DNA of 64,000 nucleotides from Amoebophrya sp. A120 (taxonomy: Eukaryota > Sar > Dinophyceae > Syndiniales > Amoebophryaceae), in contig CAJINV010000014.1 in NCBI GenBank assembly GCA_905178155.1, positions 248,001 to 312,000 on the forward strand, read 5' to 3'. Below are positions 53,276 to 63,190 of the stretch, piece by piece. The notes under the pieces were generated by a model. That model saw only the letters and a list, made by a program, of their open reading frames with translations, did not search any database and had not been told where the DNA came from. Made by a program: the position numbers and the translations under genes. Numbering within the stretch: position 1 is the stretch's first letter; the number at the start of each line of letters is the position of its first letter.

Positions 53276-56200
53276 TCAGATGAAAAACTCCTCCCATTTG
53301 CCCGCGACGTCCACTTCCGTATCCTGTGCAAAAGTATCGCACTCGTAGTAATTGCAATTATGCATTACAAATCTACATCCCAAGGTAAAACACCATGGCA
53401 AATTCCATTTGTCATGCTGAGGTAATTTGTAATGCAATTACTACTAGTACGAGTCTTTTGCAATTCATATTCGGTGGTCAGCAACAATTCCCAGTCCTGG
53501 CCGACCGAAACCTGTGGCAGTTTGATCAGCAGCGTGTCGGTATCAAATGCAAAAATCTCTGGGTCTGGGAGATTCTGAGACTTGTCACGCATATTTTGCA
53601 TGACCCAGCATGTCTGTAATGCAAGACCTAGCATCACAGATTTTTAGAGGGCTTCGTGATGCCTACTCCGCATGACAAACGCGGCCATCCCTGCGTAGCA
53701 CAAACTAGACTCCTCTTGCTGGTCATGCAATACAATTTTTTTTAGAATTATAAAGTTAGCGTCGCAAGTTCCAACCTTCCAGACCCAGACATTTTTGCAT
53801 TTGATACTCGGTGAGATCCATGCGGAACTGGACGTTTTCAAACGCTGGCTGGCCATCAGTCCCTGGTGCAGTAGCTGGCTGCGTGATCATTCGTTGCACT
53901 TGCTTGATGTTGTGCGCCAATTGCTCCCCGAGACCTGAAATCACAATTCTCTCTATCAGCAACCCAGCATTCTTCTTCATCGCCGTGTTTTGATGTTCTT
54001 TCTCCGCCTGGTCTACTTCCGGCGTTACCGCCAGGGCATTCTCTAAACCCTGCAAGATCGTGGCAGAGTCTGCGGTCGTCGTGCCTTGGGTGGTGGAACT
54101 AGCGGGCGCGATTTCGGTCTTTCCGTAAATCGACATTACCACAGCGCCGTTCTTGGTCTGCTTCGGTTCGATGGTGATTGTCTGCAGAACGATGGTATGC
54201 GTTGCAAAAGTTGCATGATCGGAGTCGTACGTGTGATACGACTTGCAATAATGCATCACAAACACAAAAAATCGGGTTTTTACTACGCATAAGAGATTCC
54301 ATTTCTCATACTGAGATGCAATAAAGTACTACTACTTCTATATGACATGACTCCACTTCAACTTCTGCACTGCATAAGAGGGGGTCTCCACGTGCACATA
54401 GTCGTCCACGTAGACTTTACCGGTTGCGGTGTGCGTGTTGGGGTCCAAGATATCCCAGTGCACAACTCCCCCTGCTCCCCCTTATTTGCACCATGGCTCG
54501 AAAAGCAACAGAAAAAAAAGCACAAATGTGGCTTCTCTATGACAAACTCAACAGAGGACACGGAGTCAATCGCGCCGTGCGATTCTTTTGGGCGTCGGTG
54601 TAGCTTGTCATCGACGAGTCAGGCCTACAAGTACAAGGCAACGGCTAAGTAAGCCAGGATTAAAATTTACTGCATGACATCAAAGGAGGACGCAGGGAAG
54701 AAGATGTACTTATGCACTCTCATAAAAGAAGACGTTCAGTGTGAAGGGGTCCTGCTTCATGAGCGCCGCCGACCGACGCTGCCGAAACTTCGTGGGTACC
54801 ACGCTGCCGCCTTTCGCGACCAAGGCGGCATTGCCGCGCACGTCGAAAGCGTAGGAACCGCCGCCACGCAAGGGCTCCTTTGTGTACCAGCAGTACCTGG
54901 AGATATTGTAGTACTACGTGGACGTATTTTTTGGGTATCGTTTCTCCTGTGCATATCCATGAATCAATTTGCGTCTGCCACATTGAATCTAGACAATGAT
55001 GTCGACGAGTGTGCATAGCTATTCTGCCATCGTTTTTGTGCTGGAACAGGAACGAATGAATGAAAGAGCCAGTGCACCACCTACTGCTTTACCAGGTTGT
55101 GACTTTGTCGGGGGTTTCGTTTGGCAGGTAGACCGTTGACTCGACCATGTTCGGTTCCGCCACCACTCTCGTCATCAGTGCGTCGCTATCCAGTGCAAAA
55201 GTATCGCAGCCGTACTAATTGCAGCCATGCATGACAGATCTATTGTCTAAGGGCAAACATCAGCATTTACAAATTGCATTTTTGATCTTGAGCAAATTTG
55301 TCATGCAGCTTATACTAGTGCGATACTTTTGCAATGCATAGTCGCCAACCAAAATTTGGAACTCCGCCTTGTCCGCTTCCCACACCTTGGGGTCCTTTCC
55401 GAACGAGTACCACAGAGGCTGGATTACGGGTTTCCCGGTCACCGTGTAGTCCTTGAAGAGCGTGTAGTAATACGGCAAGAGTTGGTACCGCAGCCGCACG
55501 TATCCTGTGCAAAAGTATCGCATTCGTATAAGTGCAAGTCTTGCAGCAATTTTTTCTCTGCAGACGAATCAGCATTACAAATTTTATTTTTCATGCTGAG
55601 GAAATTTGTAATGCATTGATACGAGTACGATACTTTTGCAGTTCATAGCACGGCCGCCTTCACGAAGGACAGATTGTCCTTGTTCAGGGTCCAGGGCTCC
55701 CGGTATCAAATGCAAAAGCGCCTGGGTCTGGAAGATTTCTAGACTTGTCATGCATATTTTCCATGAGCCACTATGTCTGTAATACATGCCGTAGCATCAC
55801 AGATTTTTAGAGGGCTTTGCGATACCTCTACCGCATGAGAAATGCCTTCTCCGCGTAGGACAAACCCGACCCCTCTTGCTGGTCATGCAATACAAATTCT
55901 TTGAGAGTACACAGACAGCATCACAAGTTGTGACCTTCCAGACCCAGACACTTTTGCAGTTGATACCCGGCGTGCCGTTTCGATGTGCGCGTGATTCCGG
56001 AAGAAGGGGTAGGCAATGGCGCCAAACTGATACCAACGGACCATCAGCTCCTGCTCCGGATTCTTGAAAAACCCACCAACATCTGCACCTGTTGGGATTC
56101 AGTCAAGGAGCGTGCCTGCAGAAATGCTAGCTGCACTTTACCGGAAGTAAATCGTTAGACTTAGTAAGTAGAAATCGTGAAGGTCCTCTTCCACTTTTAT

Positions 56201-59200
56201 GCTTTCTGTTCCTTCCATTTTGACAAAAGCTTGTTCGATATATTGTCTACGCCACACAGAGGGCGTGTTGGATCAATTCGCCTGATTGAAGCAGGTTCCG
56301 CATATCCAGTGGGTATCGCTACCGTGACACAATCTGTCGGGCCGCCGGGAAATAACGAAGAGCGTGTGCTGCACGAGAACTTTTGTGGTGCAGCAACAGG
56401 TACAGCACTGTCTTCAAATCATAAAAATATACACGTGAAAACAAATCCATTATGTACCGATAAAGCTGATTCCGCCCAGCGCGTGACTGAGGACCATGGC
56501 CACAGAGTCTTTCAAATGCGCCCATTGTGCCATGTTGTCCCCCGTCCAGATGGCGCCGTAGCGGTGCGACCCGGTGAAAAAGGACCGACTCAACACGAAG
56601 GGTCTCCGCCCCTGTTTGTGCTCCAAGTGTCCCTCAAACGTCGCCCGCTGGACGTACATACCGTACAGGTTGTGGTTGTCCCGGTGCTCGTATCAGAGTG
56701 CACAATTCTTCCCGCCCCTCGTTTGAAATGCAAATCATCAAACGGACCGCTGCAACAGCTTGCCTCCATGCTTCAAGCGCTGTCTGCAACATGACAAATT
56801 TTGGAGGGTAGGCGATTGTGCTTGTGCACTCGCATAGCTCGACGTCGTGCACATGAACCGCATCCCTCGGGGCGGAAACTTCGGGACCGTTGAAGACCGA
56901 GGGTTCGTTCATATCGTTCCACGTGTAGGTATCCAGAGTAAGGAAATTTGCCGTACTCGTTCGTAAAGATGCGGATTTTGCATGACAAACCTTTTCATCC
57001 TCAACCCTTTCTGCGGATGACCACAAGTGGCATGCGCATGCTGTACATCGACAATAAAATTTGTGACGCAAAAATATTTTGTACGTGTACGGAACTACAA
57101 GAGGATTATTTGTGTTGCATAGTATGTGTCCAGCGTAGATCCCGTGTAGAGTTCTGTGTTGAACTATCCGCAGAAAAAAACCCATCCACATCCAATTTGT
57201 CATGCAAAACATACATAAAATCCTGTGTTTGTCATGCAAAAAATGGATGTGGATGGGTTTTTTTCTCTGGATATGAACCTCGCCGCCCAAAATTTTCGCA
57301 TGTCCGGGTTGGAGAAATCTGGGTATACCGACTGCCCCGGCCAGCACCACCCCTATCCTGTGTAAAAAACGCACTTATGATGATCTTCTCCCCATAGGCG
57401 AGATGATGGGACGTGTGTCGCTATACTTAGAAGCCCAGATAATTTTGATTTTCTGGAATAAGCCGCGTTTTCATACAATCTCGGACCCGCAGCGGAGTGG
57501 CCCTTGTCGGGTGGCGCAGCTGCATAGTCGTCAAGTCCTATGCTTGTCCTGCATATTAAAGCATCAAATGTTCTCTTCAAACACCATTTTGTGAAGATGC
57601 AAATGCCTCTGAAGATGGAGAGCACGTGCAGCAGCATGACACAACTACATCTTATGCTCATGCAAGATCTGCAGCGAATAAACTCTAGAGTACACCAGCT
57701 AGGTACCTTTCTACACAGGATAAGCCCTCGAAATTCGTCGCGGGTGAGTTTTGGTAGTCCAGAAAGCGTATGCCTTGGAAAAGTAATGCGGGAGATCCTT
57801 CTTGCAGCCCTCCTGCAACACAGATTCTCCGTACAACTACTGTCAAGCTCAAGGACCAGCATCTCAACCAACATCACAAGAAATTCCTAGATATTCATCT
57901 AAGTCGACCTGTTATACCTAAGTGTCGATGAAGATTTGCAGAAGTCGTGCACAGTTCTTGTGAATTCGTACAACTCCAATTATGCTTTTCCAAGACATAG
58001 CGCGGATTGTTTCCTGCGGCTTGTAGTTCGGGTTGGGAATCATGGGGTGCTCCCAGATGCCAAGGTTATAGAGGAGTCTGGAAAAGAACTTCACCGATAG
58101 TTTTAGTTTCATCTTTAGACACACACATGTGAAGATTCTGTTCAACGAATAGATATAGAACCGTCATGCAAACCCAGCACAGTAAACATTCTTTCGCTCT
58201 GCTTCTGTTTCTGCAAGACAGATTTCATCAATAATTTCATCACGCCGACGAGATTCAGCATCTTGGTGATTTCTTTGCAAGGGATAGTCTTTGACCGTAA
58301 CCCAATCTGCCGGTGGGCCGGTGACGGAAGGGTCCTGTTTATGGTGTGAGATGATCGCATAGTTTGTCATGCGATTGTATCTATACAGCTACGCTGTTTC
58401 GTCGTTGTGGTTCGCATGAGAAAGAAAAAAAAAATATTTTTTTCATTTTTTACGCAAAAATCGATTTCTCTAGGTCTACCTTGATCATCGGCAACTGCTC
58501 CTCTTCCCCGGGGCTGAGCGCCGGCGCGAGGTCTTTGTATTGCCAAGTGTATCATGGTTAAAAACTTCATCCCCGCCCCAAAGTCATCAAGATCATGGGC
58601 ACTTTGATGGAGTACACAAAGCAAATTGTTTCGCTTGTTGCGGCGCATGTTGACGGATTTGGCCCCACAGGGTACAATTGTCGTCGTGTTAAGCAAGTTC
58701 AGCCGCATCAAAAATAAATCATCTTCTCATCCTGGTTTGAGCAGGACAAATTCCACAACACCTCTAGACAATGCTGCTCTTCTTGGGGAAGCTGCGCATG
58801 GTAAGTATTTCAATAACCTCCATGGCCATGCAGATTGGCATGACAAAAAGTAGGGACGACGTTTTCACACACCAGGATAGCGTTTTTTTTTTCGTCAGCA
58901 AATCCATGTCCTTCAAATTCGTGTACACACTGTAGTCCCCGGTCGCCTTGATGTGCGGGTCCACAATCGTCACGAGCTTTCTGCCGTGGCCGGACAGGCG
59001 CTTGGTCATGCTATCCGGGTTGGGAAAGTGCCTTTTGTCCCAGGTAAAGTACCGCTTCCCGTCCGTGTGCTCAATGTCCAACCAAAGGACGTCATAGGGG
59101 ATGTCGTAGGATTCGAACTTGTCATGCACCTCCAGCAAGTCCTTTTCGGAAACGTAGTTCCATCTACACTGGTGCTTGCCGATGGCGAACACCGGCGGCA

Positions 59201-61730
59201 TCGGGGCGAAGCCCGTCAGCGAGTGGAACTGCTTGGACACAGCGGGGGCGTGGGGGCCGGGGAAAAGAAACAGATCCAGAACACCCGACTCCGAGACCCA
59301 CCTGACAAATTAACGACTCATACGTGGTGTTGAGAAAAATTTGCTTTTGCGTTTGCGATGCACAACAACTGGCAGTGCAGCATCCGTTCGTCCTCTCCAG
59401 TCTCCACCTCTATTCGTCTATCAATATCATCTGTAGTAGAACTTGTTCATCACCAAGGACCGACTGAGACTGTCAAAAAAAAAAAATGGAAATCTTCAAA
59501 ATCCGGAAAATCTACTTTCCGTACCATGTGTCGTAGCCCTTTGACAAGCGTGCCGCGTCGCCCGAACCACCCCCGCCGAACCACGAGGTGTTGTCTGCGA
59601 AGCCTTCGACCTTTACAAAGGTCTCGGAGGGGTTATTCCACAGAACCCCACTCACCGTGTGCAGCGATCGCTCGTAACCCCACAGCATCGGCACGGCACC
59701 GTACAGTGCCTATCCCAAAGAAAAATGTCTTCACGACCTCATACCCAAAACGGAAACTCAGCTGCCCGACAAATGCATATCCGGAAGCCTTTGCTTTGCG
59801 AACTTCGCAGAAGATAATTAGACAGCTGGTGGCCACGTAGCCTCGTCGTGCTCGGCTAATGTGCTTAAAAATCGCATACACGAACTGTAATTGACCGCCT
59901 TAGCCTGATTACAGCATGATGACTAAAACCACGACTAGAAAATTCGCTTTTGCATGGCAAATATCGGCGGAATGTGGAGACGGTTTTTTACTGAGGATAG
60001 CGCCATCGGGCTGTTCAGTTCGTACTCGAACACGTCCAAGTTGTAGAGCCGATAGGGCTCCTCGAAAGGTTTTAGCAAAAGCGCCGCGGCGTGCTCCGGC
60101 AACCCCGACACGTGCCCCACGTCGCCGATCCAGGAAAAAACATCCATCCCGATGCTATTTGTGATGCAAAACATGCAGAAAGTCCTGCGTTTGTCATGCA
60201 AAAAATGGATGGGGATGGGTGTTTTCTCCTGGATATCGCCCACGAAAGTGACATCCACACCCAGCGAGGCCGGACCCCGAGGCTTGGGGTCGTGGTGGGA
60301 GCCGAAGCTCTCCGCGTGCAAACCGTGCGTGTCCACGGTAGGGTGGTTGGCCGCGTCGTAGATTTTGTCCTTTTTCACCGTGTTCTGCGGTCGGTAGATC
60401 TCGAAATTGAGTAGATTCCGCTTGTTCACGACGGCGAAGGGGACATTGCCCTATGCAAGGGGAAAAAAACTGCGCTAGTGGAAGTCTGTTAGTGTGCAGC
60501 GGAGGAGGACCATGTAAGAGGGCTGCGTCTGTCCCATACAGGTCATGCATAATCGTAAGCTGGTCCATTCAAGAAGCTGCCGTTATTTTTGATGTCAACA
60601 TGCCAGACGCGTTTGTCGAGCTGCTGTTGCCCAAAAAAAGTTACACTAACGCACTTTTTTGCTCCTGTGATATGTTAGCCGATGCGATCAGCAGGAGCTG
60701 TAATAAGAGGTTTTAGAAGATGAATTTCACCACGACGGTCGAGAGTTTCCTCACGTCGTTGCTACACCTACAAGTCTTACTTTGCACGACCGATTTACTT
60801 CTTCGTGAATCTTCAAAGATATCATGCAAAAGGGACCTTTTTAAATCGGCCACCTGTTGGCGCATGCGCATGCTGTGGTAGCTTTTACATGGGACGAGGA
60901 TGATTTACATATACATTTACGACCGCAGCTTGAATTCAATACACGGCCAAATCAGATTCTAGTACCGGACTGTGTCGTAGCTCCACTTTGACCTTAGTCG
61001 TCTCCTCTGCAACAGCTTCCCCGCCCCCCGGCGCCGAACTCGTACTGTACTCGAAAACGGTGGCTGCCACCGCCCCGGTCGCGTCGTCCTTGATTTTTGA
61101 CACCGAGACGTCACTCATCGGCACCAGCTCTCGTTCTGTTGCGACAACGACATCCCCGTCGGGGATCTTGTAGCGCGGGTACAGTGGGTCTTTTTCCGTG
61201 ACAAAAAACCGAACCCCGCCAAATTTATAAAAATCAAGCTTCAGGGTCAACGGAGGACTATTGGACGCTCCTGCTTGGTCCTCTGATGATGTTCCTGCTT
61301 CGACTGCACTAGGAGAAGTTGCTGTGGAATGCAAGTCAAACTCGGTCGGGGACAATGCAGCTCCACCACTACTACTTTGTTCCTTTGTGTCTGCTATACT
61401 CCAGTGGAACGTTGCCGGCGTATTTTTTACCAACTCCACCCATTTTCGGTAGCGCCGGCAAAAGCTGCCCTGCTCACACGTGCGAAATTTGCTGTGGTCC
61501 ACGGCCTCGGCGAATAAACTGCTTTGATGGCAAGTCGTTGATGCTGACAGGAGTAACAGGGACGCCGCGGCGGATCGTCGCGATCTTCGAATCCTCGGAG
61601 CTGCTCGACCGTCTGTTTCTCGACGAGGATATGATGTTTTCTTCGACGCACCAGAAGACTGTACGCGCCCGACGTCAATCTGCCGCGCGTCCGAGAACAA
61701 TACACGGCTGGGCGAGGAGGTAGTCGCCAT
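53276..61730 (-). CDS. GANAB: Glucosidase II alpha subunit (GH31)
   Basis: ER enzyme that trims glucose from N-glycans during glycoprotein quality control. Seen in order: N-terminal [39 protein letters not shown] and [76 protein letters not shown]; nucleophile motif [15 protein letters not shown]; acid/base motif [59 protein letters not shown]; and C-terminal [19 protein letters not shown]. Catalytic Asp residues are intact. A hydrophobic stretch ([11 protein letters not shown]) precedes the mature start and may be the signal sequence; no C-terminal retention motif, as expected for an alpha subunit held by its beta partner. Fourteen introners interrupt it. An extra segment of roughly 150-200 residues lies between [11 protein letters not shown] and FEGWCW, with less certain exons (58549-57790). 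Confidence 0.95.
53320..53469. mobile_element. Introner, family A
   Basis: 150 bp; flanks TTCCG and TTCGG, one mismatch. Excision gives [14 protein letters not shown] in frame. Confidence 0.92.
53541..53806. mobile_element. Introner, family C
   Basis: 266 bp; flanks GTCGG and CTCGG, one mismatch. Excision joins RMDLT to TLLIKLPQV in frame. Confidence 0.92.
54196..54376. mobile_element. Introner, family A variant, decayed TSD
   Basis: 181 bp; TATGCGTTGCAAAAGTTG at the left, inverted CTTCTGCACTGCATA at the right. Flanks GATGG and AGAGG. Excision joins VHVETP to VLQTITIEP in frame. Confidence 0.85.
54451..54724. mobile_element. Introner, family I
   Basis: 274 bp; TATCCCAGTGCACAACTCCC at the left, inverted TTATGCACTCTCATA at the right. 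Flanks CAAGA and AAAGA, one mismatch. Excision gives TLNVFFDPNTHT in frame. Confidence 0.9.
55197..55340. mobile_element. Introner, family A, exact TSD GTCGC
   Basis: 144 bp; GTCGC at 55192-55196 and 55341-55345. Excision gives [13 protein letters not shown] in frame. Confidence 0.96.
55501..55647. mobile_element. Introner, family A, exact TSD GCACG
   Basis: 147 bp; GCACG at 55496-55500 and 55648-55652. Excision gives [15 protein letters not shown] in frame, a conserved GH31 stretch. Confidence 0.97.
55704..55965. mobile_element. Introner, family C, exact TSD CCCGG
   Basis: 262 bp; CCCGG at 55699-55703 and 55966-55970. Excision gives [15 protein letters not shown] in frame, a conserved GH31 stretch. 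Confidence 0.97.
56691..56836. mobile_element. Introner, family I, short form, exact TSD GCTCG
   Basis: 146 bp; GCTCG at 56686-56690 and 56837-56841. Excision gives [17 protein letters not shown] in frame. Confidence 0.96.
56940..57121. mobile_element. Introner, family D variant
   Basis: 182 bp; flanks GTAGG and GTATG, one mismatch. Excision gives [15 protein letters not shown], placing it four codons before the catalytic nucleophile. Confidence 0.92.
57165..57273. mobile_element. Introner, family F, exact TSD TGAAC
   Basis: 109 bp; TGAAC at 57160-57164 and 57274-57278. Excision gives [15 protein letters not shown] in frame. It is the same length as the other family F copy and clearly similar to it. 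Confidence 0.96.
57354..57722. mobile_element. Introner, family E
   Basis: 369 bp; flanks ACCCC and AGCCC, one mismatch. Excision gives [15 protein letters not shown] in frame, the conserved GH31 substrate-loop sequence. Confidence 0.9.
58550..58879. mobile_element. Introner, family E, decayed TSD
   Basis: 330 bp; TATCATGGTTAAAAACTTCA at the left, inverted GTTTTCACACACCAGGATA at the right. Flanks AAGTG and GCGTT have diverged. It joins DMDLLTKK to [10 protein letters not shown]. Confidence 0.75.
59711..59999. mobile_element. Introner, family E variant
   Basis: 289 bp; TATCCCAAAGAAAAATGTC at the left, inverted GGTTTTTTACTGAGGATA at the right. Flanks GTGCC and GCGCC, one mismatch. Excision gives [17 protein letters not shown] in frame. 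Confidence 0.92.
60127..60235. mobile_element. Introner, family F, exact TSD TCGCC
   Basis: 109 bp, starting GATCCAGG instead of TATCCAGG. TCGCC at 60122-60126 and 60236-60240. Excision gives [18 protein letters not shown] in frame. Confidence 0.97.
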
Positions 61731-63190
61731 TTTTGATGTCCCACCCGTATATTTTTTGTTCGGCCACCCTGGCGCTCCAAGCTACCCAAGGTCCTCGTGG
61801 ATGAAGATGTGATACAGGAATTTTTCGCCTGCTCAACAGAGCAGTCTACTACGGTTCTTTGATACTTATTTCAATTTCTAGCAATCAAATGTTGCTATCG
61901 GTACATGTAAAAATTTCCAAAAGACGAAGGGCACGTTATTTATCTCCGACCACCTCACGAATCCGAGTCGGAGACACCTAAGACAATTTTCATCGGAATA
62001 AAGTGTATACTTTTTATTTAAGTTTGTCGCAAGGAAGGGTCGGAGGATCGATCATGCTTCTCGCGCTTGCTACCAGGTAGCGCTTAGAAAAACAACACGA
62101 AAAACGAATATAATGATCTTCACAAAGTTCATGATGCCAGTAAAGAGAGAAAAACCGCCAATATTAGCAAGAATGGGATCGTGATCTTCACCTTTGTCTT
62201 TCGCCGGCTTGCTTCCTCATTGCACCAATATCGACGCAAAATGGATCTCCACTTCCAGTAGTAGAAATCATGGAAACGAGGATCTTCTGCCATGGAGCGC
62301 TGTAATTAACAAAGTGATCGAGACTCCAGCTCATGGGATTATAATAGCGAAGAACGGCGAGGAAGATGAACGAAAATCAAAGACTCTGCTGGGATTGCGC
62401 ATGCTGCCGCTGATCTTGTCACCTAGTAGAAGTCAGTAGGTCGAGACAAATTTCATGTTTCATCGTCTTCCGTTCTGTTGTGTCAAAAACAACTAGGTCA
62501 CGGAGAAGGTCCTTCAAGAGCTCTGTCTTCGATCACCTCCAAAATCGACTGTGCATAGGTCAGAACTAGCGATTGCAGATGGCCTTTGCTGAAATCGCGA
62601 CCACGGGTTTTTGGTCAGCTTCTCCATCTTCTGTCAACTGCAATTCATCTCAACGAGTTTTTCATTTTGGTACAGGTATACAGGACATAAATCGTAAAAG
62701 CAAGTAGAAGTGGTTCAATCAATGTAGTAGTTGCAGTAGCGGAGGTTGTGAGTCCGGCGATACGAGGACTGCAGCTGCAAGAGTAAATTTTCATCTGAAA
62801 TGTTGTCCTCCATTTCGTTCTAGGGCAGGAGCCTCGAGCAAGGTCTACTTCACCTTGCTGTATTTATACTTTGTTGTGTTACTTTAACCCTATATGACCG
62901 CCTCCACTATCTCGTTCGGATTCGGTCTACTGCTCGCTGCTATCGATAGATTAGTATAACAGATTTTGCACAACACCAAGCGTTGCTTTTCTTTGCGTCT
63001 TTGCTATTGAAGATTGGTAAACTATTGCGATTGGTTCGGATTTTGTCTATATGAGGATATTAAACACTGCGTCTCAGATGCATCAGAATCGGTTTGTTCA
63101 GCTTGAAGATGCCTGTCGATTCTATATATCATTCGAGGTTCCATAATTTCATTTTTGTATATTCTTCTTTTGACCACTTGTCTGTAGTCC
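61731..63190. other. Intergenic region, no gene seen
   Basis: About 1.45 kb upstream of the glucosidase gene, AT-rich. No coding exon, RNA gene or TIR element recognised; it should contain the glucosidase promoter. Confidence 0.5.
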
